Assembly: GCF_963974515.1 (NCBI RefSeq)
Contig: NZ_CAXBDD010000001.1
Location: forward strand, 1 to 64,000
From: Sunxiuqinia sp963974515
GTDB lineage: Bacteria > Bacteroidota > Bacteroidia > Bacteroidales > Prolixibacteraceae
DNA length: 64,000 nt
Direction: 5' to 3'
The translations under genes and the position numbers were made by a program. Numbering within the stretch: the first letter of the stretch is position 1; each line of letters starts with the position of its first letter. The notes under the pieces were generated by a model. It saw only the letters and a program-made list of their open reading frames with translations. It was not told the origin of the DNA and did no database searches. Shown here piece after piece: positions 24,983 to 34,461 of the stretch.

Positions 24983-26077
24983 TTATTTTGAACTGATTTT
25001 CCTTCGCTTAAAAAAATGCCTTGAATCTCCCCACTCACCGTAGCCAATCTCTCCTCCAGCCAACTCAATACGGGCTTCCAGACAGTTACGGCACAAATCA
25101 GCATCTTCATCCAAGCATGGTTTATCCTCATAAAGCTGGTATTCTTTTCTGAAATCGCAGGGGGTCAGGTTAGGCATAATCACGTTGGCACCAATTTTCA
25201 ATGCTTTCTCTCTCCCCGCAGGATCAATAGCCTGTAACGCAGTAGCCGCAGCAATGTTAATATCAGGCATCAGCAAACGCAGCGAGGCCACCATTTTCAA
25301 AGCCATATCAAACCGTTCGTACTTGCTTTTTAATTGATTCCGAAAATCATATAAGGGTGTATCTTCGTGTTCAATGTACGGCCCCATACCCACCATGTCC
25401 ACGTCCATTTTTTTCAAGAAAAGTAAATCATCGGCTAAAAGCTCGATTGTTTGAAAAGGCAAGCCAATCATCACACCGGTTCCGGCCTGGTAGCCGCAGT
25501 CTTTTAATACTGTAAGGCAGTCCAGTCGCTTTTCGAATGAATGATGCGGGTTGTTTGGGTGAATTTTCGCATACAACTCGGGCGATGCGCTTTCAATGCG
25601 CAGCAGGTAACGATGCGCTCCACTTTCGAACCAACGGAGATAAGTGTCACGGCTTTGCTCACCACACGACAAAGTGATACCCAACTCATTGTTCGAAAGT
25701 TGCTTGATGGATTTCAGCAAGCGGTCAACGCGATTCACAAACGTTGGAGACGAAAGCTCACCCGATTGCAAGACCACCGAGCCAAAACGATTTTCCCAGG
25801 CGAATCGGCAGGCCGCCAAAATTTTCTCATCGCTGGCTTCGTAACGAACCACTTTTTCATTGCTCTTGCGAATACCACAATACAAGCAATCCTTCGAACA
25901 AATATTGGAAAATTCGACTAAGCCGCGAAAAAAGACCTTGTTACCAACGGCTTCCAGTTTTTTCGCATGAGCGGCGTCAAACAAGATTTGCCGATCGCTT
26001 CCCTCAGCCTGAAGCAAAGCGACCAGATCTTCCTTCCGGAAAGAATTTTGCGTTACGATGTCCTGCACTTTTTTCAC
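24983..26077 (-). CDS. hydE: [FeFe]-hydrogenase H-cluster radical SAM maturase HydE
   Basis: HydE is a radical SAM enzyme that helps build the dithiomethylamine bridge of the H-cluster. I choose GTG 26077 as start (MKKVQDIVTQ), because the longer frame to 26320 adds 81 residues without family features. The 364-residue product then has the normal HydE length. The SAM cluster motif CSKDCLYC is at C60, C64 and C67. RIESASPELYAKIHP and TGVMIGLPFQT fit the HydE barrel. Two C-terminal cysteine pairs are present (CDFRK and CLDEDADLCRNC). HydF and HydG are not in the window, so they must be elsewhere. Its presence about 2 kb from hydA supports a functional hydrogenase. Confidence 0.9.
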   Translation of the reverse strand: MKKVQDIVTQNSFRKEDLVALLQAEGSDRQILFDAAHAKKLEAVGNKVFFRGLVEFSNICSKDCLYCGIRKSNEKVVRYEASDEKILAACRFAWENRFGSVVLQSGELSSPTFVNRVDRLLKSIKQLSNNELGITLSCGEQSRDTYLRWFESGAHRYLLRIESASPELYAKIHPNNPHHSFEKRLDCLTVLKDCGYQAGTGVMIGLPFQTIELLADDLLFLKKMDVDMVGMGPYIEHEDTPLYDFRNQLKSKYERFDMALKMVASLRLLMPDINIAAATALQAIDPAGREKALKIGANVIMPNLTPCDFRKEYQLYEDKPCLDEDADLCRNCLEARIELAGGEIGYGEWGDSRHFFKRRKISSK

Positions 26078-26186
26078 GCTACGAAGATAAACAATTCCAA
26101 AAGGTCTCGGCGACAGTTTTTTCAATGAAGCATTAAAATCCAAAACCAGTGGGAGCTGCAGTTTGTTATGAATAAAAATTTGCGTT

Positions 26187-26606
26187 ATGGCTGAATTAAA
26201 AACGAGACCCAGTAGTTTCCCGTTGAGCGATTTTCTCGAAACTATCGAATCGGAGCAGAAAAGAAAAGATAGCTTCCAGTTGCTTGAAATCATGCACCGG
26301 GTGACTGGCTTCGAACCCAAAATGTGGGGAAACGGTATGATCGGTTTTGGAACATACCATTATAAATACGCCAGCGGACGTGAAGGCGATTGGTTCCTGA
26401 CCGGATTCTCACCCCGAAAACAAAACCTGGCCATTTATCTGATGTCCTGTGAAAATGATCAAAATCTGTCCGAACATTTCAGGAAACTGGGGAAACACAA
26501 AACCGGCAAATCCTGCCTTTACATCAAAAAACTGGCAGATGTCAACCTGGATGTATTGGAGCAAATAATCGTCGAATCGGTGCAAATCGTTCAATCCGAT
26601 AATTGA
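26187..26606 (+). CDS. DUF1801-domain protein
   Basis: A 139-residue cytoplasmic protein of the DUF1801 (YdhG-like) type: a helical N-terminus, then MWGNGMIGFGTYHYKY and EGDWFLTGFSPRKQNLAIYLM, the family core. The fold resembles the frataxin-like/iron-related YdhG group, but biochemical function is unknown. It diverges from hydE by 109 bases. Its 3' end overlaps the RND permease gene on the other strand by 16 bases, so the two transcripts converge. Confidence 0.85.
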   Translation: MAELKTRPSSFPLSDFLETIESEQKRKDSFQLLEIMHRVTGFEPKMWGNGMIGFGTYHYKYASGREGDWFLTGFSPRKQNLAIYLMSCENDQNLSEHFRKLGKHKTGKSCLYIKKLADVNLDVLEQIIVESVQIVQSDN

Positions 26607-29600
26607 GTCGAAATCTCCTGTCGCCTAGCCTTCAACCAATCAACAACATCTTCCAAAATCATATATAAACTGGGAACAATAATCAGGATGATGGATGTGG
26701 CAAAAATAATCCCAAACCCCAGCGAAATCGCCATCGGAATCAAAAAGGTCGCCTGCCGTGAGGTTTCCAGAATAATTGGAGTTAAACCCCCAAAAGTAGT
26801 GAAGGTAGTAAGCATAATGGGCCTGAAACGCCGTAAGCCTGCCTCATGGATAGCATCAAAAGCAGACTGATCTGAGCGTTTTCGGTTGGCATAGTCGATC
26901 ATGATCAACGAATCGTTTACCACGACACCCGATAAGGCGATCACACCCATCAAACTTATCAGCGACAGATCGTAGCCCAGCAATATGTGCCCGATCACGG
27001 CACCAACAACTCCGAAAGGGATAGACATCATCACAATCAAGGGCTGGACATAGTTATTAAATGCAATCGCCAGCAAGGCATAGATGATTAACATGGCCAG
27101 TGAAAATCCACCCCACAATGCCTGGGTTGATTCCCGCATCTCCGCCTGGCTACCCTCAAAACTCCATGTTATTCCCGGAAAGTCTGCTCTCAGTTGCGGC
27201 AGTGTTTCCGAATTGATGGCTGCCAGCACGCGCGAAGTGGCACTGGAAGGTTCCACATCCATACCAACAGTGACGATCCGCCGCCCATTACGCCGGTTGA
27301 TGCTGGTAAAAGCTTCTCCTGAGGTTAATTCAACCACGTCGTACAAAGGCACCTCCGTTCCATCCGGAGCCCGGATGATCAGGTCTTCCAAATGAAAAAT
27401 ATCCTTCCGTTCTTCGAGTGGCAACTTAACCCTGACTTCCACTTCGTTTGTTTCCCTAAGCAGCCGCATAGCCAGTGCTCCATAAAATGCATCGCGTACC
27501 TGCTGACCAACATCAGACGGCGTGAAGCCCAGACTTCTCCCTTCTGGCAACAACTTAAAATCATACTGCATCTTTCCTTTGTCATAATTATCGCTGATAT
27601 CGCGGGTATTATCAAAGGCAGAAACCCGTTCGAAAAAGGCTTGACTGGCTTTTTCCAACACGTCAATGTCTGAATGGCTTAAATCCACGCTGATATCCTG
27701 TTGAAATCCTCCCGGTCCTCGTTCGGCTTCAAACGTAATTTGGTCCACACCTTCAATATCACCCAATTCATCGCGCCACAGAGCAATCACGTCACTTGCA
27801 CTCATGTCACGCTCATCAGGCGGTAGCATCACAATTTCAACGTCGATGAAATTTTGTCCGCGCACGTTGGTTTTTATACCTTCAGCCACGCGGTATAAAT
27901 CATGCTCGTCAAACATCTTTTGGGTCGATTGTGTAATTTCATTCGCTACTTTGGCTGCCTGGTCAGGCGTAGTGCCCACCGGCAGTCTCACACCTGCTTC
28001 TATTTCATCGGCTGAAACTTCGGGCATCATAATCATTCCCATGTGATCGCTGTATCCGTAGCCTCCTACAATCAACAGCAAAGCCAAAGCCACACTCAGA
28101 GTGATGTAACGATGCCGCAGACATAGCTCAAGAAATGGTCGGTAGCGCCGATCGACAAACCGATTGAAAGCCCCCGCGAACCTTTGTTGCCCAAATTCAA
28201 TATACCGAATCGCTTTGAATGTTTTTTTATCTCTATGATTACTATGTCCTAAATGTGCCGGAAGAATAAATAAGGCCTCAAAGAGTGAAACGGCCAACAC
28301 AATGATTACCACGGCAGGCAAAGGCCACCAGAACTTACCCGTTGTGCCAGGAATGAAAAGCAGCGGAATAAACGCAATAATATTGGTCAATATACTGAAA
28401 ATGACCGGCCGTGCAATGTCTTTTGTCCCGGCAATGGCAGCCTGCATGTTTCCCATTCCATGCTGCCGTTTTTCATGTACATTTTCTCCTACCACAATGG
28501 CGTCGTCGACCACAATACCAAGTGCAACAAGAAAACCAAACATTGAAATCATATTCAGGCTAACCCCTGCCATCGGCAAAAACAAGATGCCACCAATGAA
28601 AGAAATGGCCATACCCATCATTACCCAAAAAGCCAGTTTAATTTCCAGAAAAAGTGAGAGGATGAGCAAAACAATCACGATGGCCAGAATCCCGTTTTCG
28701 GTGAGCAACGACAAGCGTTCCCGATAATCTTCAGCCCGATTGCTGTCAATTCGGTGTTTGACTCCCGGCGGAAGAGACCGTTCAAACTCGTGAAGCACCG
28801 ATTCCACCGTTGAAGCAATCGTCAAGGGCGATTGATCTCCCACACGAAATATTTCTATTTCAACAGACTGTTGCTGGTTAAATTGACCATGAAAACCTGA
28901 CTCTTCAAAGCCATCGGTAATCTCCGCCAGGTCGGCTAAAGCAACGACCGCCCCATTTCCAGAGCTGATTATCTCGATCTTTCCAAACTCCTCGGCCCAC
29001 TGCTTCCGCTCTTTCATGCGCAACAGAATTTCGCCTGTTGCTGTTTCCACGGCACCCGCCGGGATATCTTCACTTGAGCGAACTAAAATATCAGCCACTT
29101 CTCCCAGGGTCAAGTTGTACTCCCGGAGCTTATGCCTAGGAATTTCCACATGGGTCATAAAATCAGGTACATTCCCTATTTCAACCTGGGTAATCCCTTC
29201 TGCGCTTAATAACCGTTCACGCAGCTGTTCGGCCAGTTTCCGAAGGGTCCAAATATCGACATCGCCATACAATCCGATCTCCATCACATCCTGTTGCTGA
29301 GATTGGAGCACGACTTCCGGCTCTTCAATATCATCGGGAAAAGTGCGAATCCGGTTCACCGCCTGGTCGATATCCTGAAAAGCTTTCATCCGCTCGGTTC
29401 CGGTTACCAGCTCAATCACCACGGTTCCGGATCCTTCACGAGCGGTCGACGTAATTTCCTCAATTCCGTCAACGCCCCGGATGGCTTCTTCTACCGGCAT
29501 CAAGATTCCCATTTCCACCTCCGAAGGCGCAGCTCCCGGGTAAACGACACTAACTTCAACAATATCGAGCTGAAACTGTGGAAAGACTTCTTTTTGAATA

Positions 29601-29734
29601 TAGATCATGGTGTAAATGCCACCGCCAATCAAAATCATCATCAGCAAGTTCGCTGCAATGGAGTTCCGGGCCATATATGAGATTAACCCTTTCCGATCCT
29701 TTTTCCTTATCTTTCCTGAAATTGAACGGCTCAT
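26591..29734 (-). CDS. RND-family efflux transporter permease (HAE1-type)
   Basis: Inner-membrane proton-driven pump of 1047 residues, normal for the RND superfamily. It has 12 membrane segments with two large periplasmic loops. Segments seen include GEVADILVRSSEDIPAGAVE in the porter domain, VDDAIVVGENVHEK (acidic, helix 4 region) and SGVVVNDSLIMIDYANRKR (helix 10 region). FRPIMLTTFTTFGGLTP is also typical. The 5' end overlaps the adaptor's stop by four bases (ATGA-type coupling). With the two genes upstream of it, it forms a tripartite pump. Sequence does not tell drugs from metals or lipids. The absence of the His-rich or metal CusA signatures disfavours a copper pump. Confidence 0.93.
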   Translation of the reverse strand: MSRSISGKIRKKDRKGLISYMARNSIAANLLMMILIGGGIYTMIYIQKEVFPQFQLDIVEVSVVYPGAAPSEVEMGILMPVEEAIRGVDGIEEITSTAREGSGTVVIELVTGTERMKAFQDIDQAVNRIRTFPDDIEEPEVVLQSQQQDVMEIGLYGDVDIWTLRKLAEQLRERLLSAEGITQVEIGNVPDFMTHVEIPRHKLREYNLTLGEVADILVRSSEDIPAGAVETATGEILLRMKERKQWAEEFGKIEIISSGNGAVVALADLAEITDGFEESGFHGQFNQQQSVEIEIFRVGDQSPLTIASTVESVLHEFERSLPPGVKHRIDSNRAEDYRERLSLLTENGILAIVIVLLILSLFLEIKLAFWVMMGMAISFIGGILFLPMAGVSLNMISMFGFLVALGIVVDDAIVVGENVHEKRQHGMGNMQAAIAGTKDIARPVIFSILTNIIAFIPLLFIPGTTGKFWWPLPAVVIIVLAVSLFEALFILPAHLGHSNHRDKKTFKAIRYIEFGQQRFAGAFNRFVDRRYRPFLELCLRHRYITLSVALALLLIVGGYGYSDHMGMIMMPEVSADEIEAGVRLPVGTTPDQAAKVANEITQSTQKMFDEHDLYRVAEGIKTNVRGQNFIDVEIVMLPPDERDMSASDVIALWRDELGDIEGVDQITFEAERGPGGFQQDISVDLSHSDIDVLEKASQAFFERVSAFDNTRDISDNYDKGKMQYDFKLLPEGRSLGFTPSDVGQQVRDAFYGALAMRLLRETNEVEVRVKLPLEERKDIFHLEDLIIRAPDGTEVPLYDVVELTSGEAFTSINRRNGRRIVTVGMDVEPSSATSRVLAAINSETLPQLRADFPGITWSFEGSQAEMRESTQALWGGFSLAMLIIYALLAIAFNNYVQPLIVMMSIPFGVVGAVIGHILLGYDLSLISLMGVIALSGVVVNDSLIMIDYANRKRSDQSAFDAIHEAGLRRFRPIMLTTFTTFGGLTPIILETSRQATFLIPMAISLGFGIIFATSIILIIVPSLYMILEDVVDWLKARRQEISTQLSD

Positions 29735-30963
29735 CTACTGCCTCCTTCCGAATCATGATTTTCAGACTGATTCTGATTGCCTCCTGCCTGTGATGCATTG
29801 GCGGGCTCTTCCACACGAAGTGCGGCTCCATCGACAACGGTCGATAAATTCGTGGTAACCACCTGGTCATCTTCATACAGGCCACCAGTAATGTAGGCGT
29901 AATGCTCATCGCGAAAAATAATCTCCACATCACGGATACGTAGTTTTCCATCTTCCATCACCCAGACTGTTTCATTTTGACGAAGGTAATCTCGATTCAA
30001 ACGAACGACATCTTCCAGTTTCTTCCCTTCTATTTCGGTTTTCAGAAAAGCTCCAATCATCAATGGAGGCAGGCCTTCAGATGCCGGCTGCTGTACCAAT
30101 GGATCCTTTACTTCAACCAGCACGCGTGCCAAGCGGGTTTGACTCTCCAAAGCACCCACCAGTTTGTATAAATGCCCTGAGCGGAATTCGTCCGCCCCCC
30201 AGGCAGTCCTGCTCCGAATTTTGACCGGCGATCCTTTTTCTCCATCATCGCCTGGAAATGAAAGCCAGTGCAACTTGGCCAATGGAATGGTCACTTCCAC
30301 CCAGTACACATCCATGCCCACCAAACGCCCAAGGCTTTCACCGAGCGAGACCTGCGAACCCAAGGCCACATCGCGGCTGAGAATATGCGCATCGAACGGT
30401 GCCCGAATAGTTGTCCGCTCCAGATCGAGCTCAGCCTGTTTTACGGCAGCCTCAGCCGACTCAACCCGCGATTTAGCTGCATTTAACTGAGGTTCGCGAA
30501 GAACCAGCGCCTTATTTTCACCGATTAGGCCTTCTTCTACCAGCTGATAGTCCTGCATGGCAACATGCTGCCTCCCCATTTCCATCTCCAGATCAGCTTT
30601 CGCCTGAAGCAGTTCGCTCTTTCGCATTTGAAGCCTGTTATTATAATCTGCCGGGTCAATCATCAGCAAGCTTTGTCCTTTGCTTACAAACCCGCCAGGA
30701 GTAAAAGCCTCCGAACGATGAACCACCTGCCCACTCACCCGCGGACTTACCACGACCTCTTGTGCCGGAATAACCACCCCTGTTGCAACGACCAAAGGTT
30801 GATAATCTCCGCGCTCAACACCGCTTACCTCAACCAGCATGGCGCTTTCGCGGGTTGCCCCTTCGCTGGTAGCTTTGGGTTCGGTTGAAAAAATAACCAA
30901 GGTAACTGCAACCGCAGCCAGTAAAATCACCAGGCTTATAAAAAGTGTCTTTTTAGGATTCAT
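29731..30963 (-). CDS. RND efflux periplasmic adaptor (HlyD/AcrA-like)
   Basis: A 410-residue membrane-fusion protein. It has an N-terminal membrane anchor or signal (about 5-25), the lipoyl-like half motifs (VVISPRVSGQVV and APFDAHILSRDVALGSQVSLG) and a long alpha-hairpin between about 115 and 185. A beta-barrel follows, with a C-terminal region ending Gly/Asn/Gln-rich. It links the permease to the outer-membrane channel. Stop/start overlap with the permease indicates translational coupling. The next gene upstream (TolC-like) is separated by 67 bases, so the operon order is channel-adaptor-permease on this strand. Confidence 0.92.
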   Translation of the reverse strand: MNPKKTLFISLVILLAAVAVTLVIFSTEPKATSEGATRESAMLVEVSGVERGDYQPLVVATGVVIPAQEVVVSPRVSGQVVHRSEAFTPGGFVSKGQSLLMIDPADYNNRLQMRKSELLQAKADLEMEMGRQHVAMQDYQLVEEGLIGENKALVLREPQLNAAKSRVESAEAAVKQAELDLERTTIRAPFDAHILSRDVALGSQVSLGESLGRLVGMDVYWVEVTIPLAKLHWLSFPGDDGEKGSPVKIRSRTAWGADEFRSGHLYKLVGALESQTRLARVLVEVKDPLVQQPASEGLPPLMIGAFLKTEIEGKKLEDVVRLNRDYLRQNETVWVMEDGKLRIRDVEIIFRDEHYAYITGGLYEDDQVVTTNLSTVVDGAALRVEEPANASQAGGNQNQSENHDSEGGSR

Positions 30964-31030
30964 ATGATTTGGATCTGGTTTGCAAATTTGATTGTCATCA
31001 TCGGCTGTTGTCTATTTTTGGAACCTAATG

Positions 31031-32476
31031 TTAGCCCGGCAAATCGGTTTCGCGTTTTGTTTCGAATCCGCCGGCCAGTGCTCGATACAAAGCAATCCGA
31101 TATTCCAGCAACTCCAAATTCGCTGCAAGAAGATCACGCTGCAATCGTTGCTGCTCATCCAAGGCCGTCAACACATCAAGGTAATTGCTCATCCCGTTAA
31201 AGTAAGCCAACTGCAGCTGCTCATAAGTTTGCTTCGATAAACGAACCTGTGACTCCAGGCTTTGAATGCTCTCCGCCTGTTTCTGCTCCTGAATCAGCGC
31301 ATCTTCCACTTCGCGAAAAGCCATCAAAACTGCCTGCCCATATTGGTGCAGTCGTTGCTGTCTGACTGCTTCCGACCGATCAACCTCAGCATTGATCTGG
31401 CCCCCGTAAAAAAGCGGTGCCAGCAAACTCCCGGCAACAGAATAGGCCCAATCGTCGAACAACTTATCAGCGTTAATCGCCGCTGTAGAAATTGAAGCTG
31501 TCAAGTTCAGCCGCGGATACCGACTGCTGATGGCTGAAGCCAGTTCCCGATCGGCAGCCTGAAGCAAATGAAATGCGCTTTGCACATCCGGGCGTCGTTG
31601 TACCAACTCAACCGGCAACCCCGTTTCAGGCAAAGGTGGAAGCTCCGGTAAATGATCGGCAGCATCACTAAGTGCCTGCCGGGGCACTTGTCCCAACAAC
31701 ACTGCCAATTGATGCTTCAGCATTTGAACGCGCACTTCAGCTGCAATTTTTTGCCCGGTGGTACCCTCCAACAATTGCTCCTGACGTAAGATGTCTACCC
31801 CGCGTATCAAACCACTACCAAACCGCGCCTTAATAAGGCGCAACACTTGTTCATTAATTTCAACCTGCTCATTCGCAAGTTGCAACTGATTTCGGGCTTC
31901 GGTCAACTGATACCAAGTTCGGACAATCTCAGCCGTAAGCGACAATGCGGCGGTTTGATAATCGGCATAGGATGCCTTTGCACGGAAGCGTTCTGCATCA
32001 AGACCCGACTGGATTCGGCCCCACAAGTCAATTTCATATTCAGAGCTTAATCCAAGCTGAAGCACTTCGCTGTCGCGGAACTGTGATTGCGAGCGATTTC
32101 TTTCGGCATGCACCGAACCATCCAAACTTGGGAAAAGCGCTGACGCCTCCCTATCAGCCACTGCACTGGCGGCCCGTAGCCGTTCCCAAGCTGTTTTTAG
32201 ATTGAAGTTGGAATTGAGCGCACTGTCAACCAAAGCATTGAGCTGTGGGTCTTCGAACACAGTCCACCATTGTTCAGGGACCGCCTGAACGCCGGACTCA
32301 ACAAACCTCTCGGGACTATCAACAGGAATCGAAACGCTTGTCATCCTGGGTGAGCAGTTCAGCAGCATACCCGACAAAACCGCCAATGACAAAATGCGCC
32401 CAAACCGTTTCCATATTTGAGGCCAGGTTCTTTTTTCGTGTTCTAGCCAATACGCTGTATCACTAATCTGATTCAT
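31031..32476 (-). CDS. Outer-membrane efflux lipoprotein (NodT/OprM-like)
   Basis: An outer-membrane channel of about 481 residues. I start at ATG 32476 (MNQISDTAYW), because the 13 residues upstream look non-coding. Signal peptide with lipobox LLNC places the acylated Cys at about residue 40. Two TolC-like repeats follow. NSNFNLKTAWERLRAASAVAD and SSEYEIDLWGRI are the diagnostic NodT strand motifs, then ELPPLPETGLPVELVQRRPD and FYGGQINAEVDR. It exports substrates of the following RND pump. It is the promoter-proximal gene of the operon. Confidence 0.9.
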   Translation of the reverse strand: MNQISDTAYWLEHEKRTWPQIWKRFGRILSLAVLSGMLLNCSPRMTSVSIPVDSPERFVESGVQAVPEQWWTVFEDPQLNALVDSALNSNFNLKTAWERLRAASAVADREASALFPSLDGSVHAERNRSQSQFRDSEVLQLGLSSEYEIDLWGRIQSGLDAERFRAKASYADYQTAALSLTAEIVRTWYQLTEARNQLQLANEQVEINEQVLRLIKARFGSGLIRGVDILRQEQLLEGTTGQKIAAEVRVQMLKHQLAVLLGQVPRQALSDAADHLPELPPLPETGLPVELVQRRPDVQSAFHLLQAADRELASAISSRYPRLNLTASISTAAINADKLFDDWAYSVAGSLLAPLFYGGQINAEVDRSEAVRQQRLHQYGQAVLMAFREVEDALIQEQKQAESIQSLESQVRLSKQTYEQLQLAYFNGMSNYLDVLTALDEQQRLQRDLLAANLELLEYRIALYRALAGGFETKRETDLPG

Positions 32477-32762
32477 ATTCAATCTTTTAAATTCCAGCTT
32501 ATTAAAAATTAACAAGCTCCTGTTCAGGGAGGTTCATCGAAACCGGAATCAAAGAACTAACATTTGTTAATGGGCTCCCACATCCGACAGTGATTCCTGT
32601 ATGAGCCAACAGTCAATCGCAAACCAATTACTTATCAAAAAATACAAAGAACACTCCCGGATCAATTCCGACGGACGGGTTTATTTTGTACCTTTCCCAA
32701 ACCAAAAATCTGGCGCTTCTGCAACTCAATAATGGACTCAGAACCTTAAAAAATACAGGCAA

Positions 32763-33332
32763 ATGAAAAAGTTACTTACTTATTTTATGCAAGGATTGGT
32801 GTTGGTTGCACCCATCGTTATTACCATTTATATTGTCTTTCTTATTTTTGATTTCATTGATGGAATTTTGCGAAACCAACTGGAAAGCTGGTTTGGTTAT
32901 GCCATCCCCGGCCTGGGGTTGCTGATTATTGTGGGTCTGATTACCGTTCTTGGCTTTGTCGGGCAATCCATTGTTTCGAGCCCCTTTAAGGCCCTGGCAG
33001 ACCAGTTACTCAAAAAAGCGCCGCTACTGCAGGTGATTTATAGCTCGCTGGTCGATTTGTTTTCCGCATTTGTTGGCAAGGAGAAAAAATTCAACCGGCC
33101 GGTTCTGGTTGAAATCAACAAAGAAAACAACCTGTGGAAGATTGGCTTCGTAACCCAGAAAAGCATGGCTGAAATGGGAATGGAAGGCTTGGTTGCTGTT
33201 TACTTCCCACACTCCTATAACTTTTCGGGTGAGTTGTACATGATTACGGCATCGGCCGTAAAACCACTGGAAATGCCTCCTTCCGAAGCGATGAAATTTG
33301 TTGTTTCAGGTGGAGTAACCAAAGTCAACTAA
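32763..33332 (+). CDS. DUF502 membrane protein
   Basis: A 189-residue protein with two N-terminal membrane segments (about 8-30 and 50-72, separated by SWFGYAIPG) and a C-terminal soluble beta-rich domain. The signature PIVITIYIVFLIFDFIDG and VVPIGLG-like spacing, with KAPLLQVIYSSLVDLF and KKFNRPVLVEI, is that of DUF502, a family also in plant LAZ1/COV-like proteins. The function in bacteria is unknown. A candidate TACCTTTC -7 box is at 32689-32696. It stands alone, about 190 bases before the ABC transporter pair. Confidence 0.85.
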   Translation: MKKLLTYFMQGLVLVAPIVITIYIVFLIFDFIDGILRNQLESWFGYAIPGLGLLIIVGLITVLGFVGQSIVSSPFKALADQLLKKAPLLQVIYSSLVDLFSAFVGKEKKFNRPVLVEINKENNLWKIGFVTQKSMAEMGMEGLVAVYFPHSYNFSGELYMITASAVKPLEMPPSEAMKFVVSGGVTKVN

Positions 33333-33522
33333 CATCAAAGGAATTTCAGTCAGTTAATTTTGCAAAGGATGTGTTAGCAGGCCGAAACCACTCAGGGATT
33401 AAAATCGGCCATTCACCGAAAAAAGGCGTTGCTTTTTGTTATTTTACTTAAATTTGATACCTGCTACGAGCAAATCATGTGATAAAACGAGCTATACGTA
33501 AACGCAACCTAAAATTAGATTC

Positions 33523-34461
33523 ATGGAAATTTTTAAAGCGACCAATGTCGTTAAAGATTATGCGGGACACCGGGCTTTGGATGAGGTCAGCCTTAGCGTC
33601 AAAGAGCAGAGTATCTTTGGCTTGCTGGGCCCCAACGGAGCCGGAAAAACGACCTTAATCCGGATCATCAACCAAATTACGGCACCCGACAAAGGAGAGA
33701 TTGAGCTGTTTGGCCGGAAACTTAAAGCCAGCGACATTCAACACATTGGCTACTTGCCGGAAGAACGTGGCCTGTATAAAAAAATGAAAGTAGGCGAACA
33801 GGCCCTGTATCTGGCACAACTGAAAGGGCTAAGCAAGCAAGACGCGCTAAAAGGACTGAAGTACTGGTTCGAAAAGTTTGAAATTCAACCTTGGTGGAAT
33901 AAGAAAGTGGAAGAGCTTTCGAAAGGGATGCAGCAAAAAATCCAGTTCGTCATTACGGTGGTTCACAAACCCAAGCTGCTGATTTTTGATGAGCCTTTCA
34001 GTGGTTTTGATCCCATTAACGCCAAGCTGCTGAAAAATGAAATCCTCAACCTGAAGGAACAGGGTGCCACCATTATTTTCTCCACCCACAACATGGGATC
34101 AGTGGAAGAAGTCTGCGACCATATTGCCCTGATCAACCAATCTAAAAAAATACTGGATGGACAGATTGATACCATCAAAGAGCGCTATAAACAAGACATC
34201 TATGAAGTAGAAACCAGTGCCGCCCACGATGTAACTGCTGAGTTTAGCCGCAATGGTTTTCAACTAATCGACTACCAACTGAAAGGACAAATTCAGCGTG
34301 TAAAGTTTCAGGTAGAACATGAAACACCGACGAACACCTTACTTCAAAACCTGATGGAAAAAATGGAAATTCGCTCTTTCCGTGAGGTGATCCCTTCGAT
34401 GAATGAAGTGTTTATCCAAGTTGTAGAACAAGCAAACCCCAAAAAACAAGCTCATGCATAA
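33523..34461 (+). CDS. ABC transporter ATP-binding protein (NatA-like)
   Basis: A 312-residue cytoplasmic ATPase: Walker A GPNGAGKTT at 36-44, a signature loop of unusual form (ELSKGMQQKIQ, with SKG in place of SGG), Walker B LLIFDEPFSG and switch His in STHNMGSVEEV. A C-terminal region of about 80 residues after the core is present, as in Na+/drug exporter NatA and gliding GldA-like proteins. Its 3' end overlaps the permease start by eight bases, so they form a coupled pair. The substrate is unknown. Confidence 0.92.
   Translation: MEIFKATNVVKDYAGHRALDEVSLSVKEQSIFGLLGPNGAGKTTLIRIINQITAPDKGEIELFGRKLKASDIQHIGYLPEERGLYKKMKVGEQALYLAQLKGLSKQDALKGLKYWFEKFEIQPWWNKKVEELSKGMQQKIQFVITVVHKPKLLIFDEPFSGFDPINAKLLKNEILNLKEQGATIIFSTHNMGSVEEVCDHIALINQSKKILDGQIDTIKERYKQDIYEVETSAAHDVTAEFSRNGFQLIDYQLKGQIQRVKFQVEHETPTNTLLQNLMEKMEIRSFREVIPSMNEVFIQVVEQANPKKQAHA

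Noticed and set aside
29294..29951. Plus- and minus-strand frames within the RND genes
   Set aside because: Shadows of the permease and adaptor, which show complete family motifs in the other frame.
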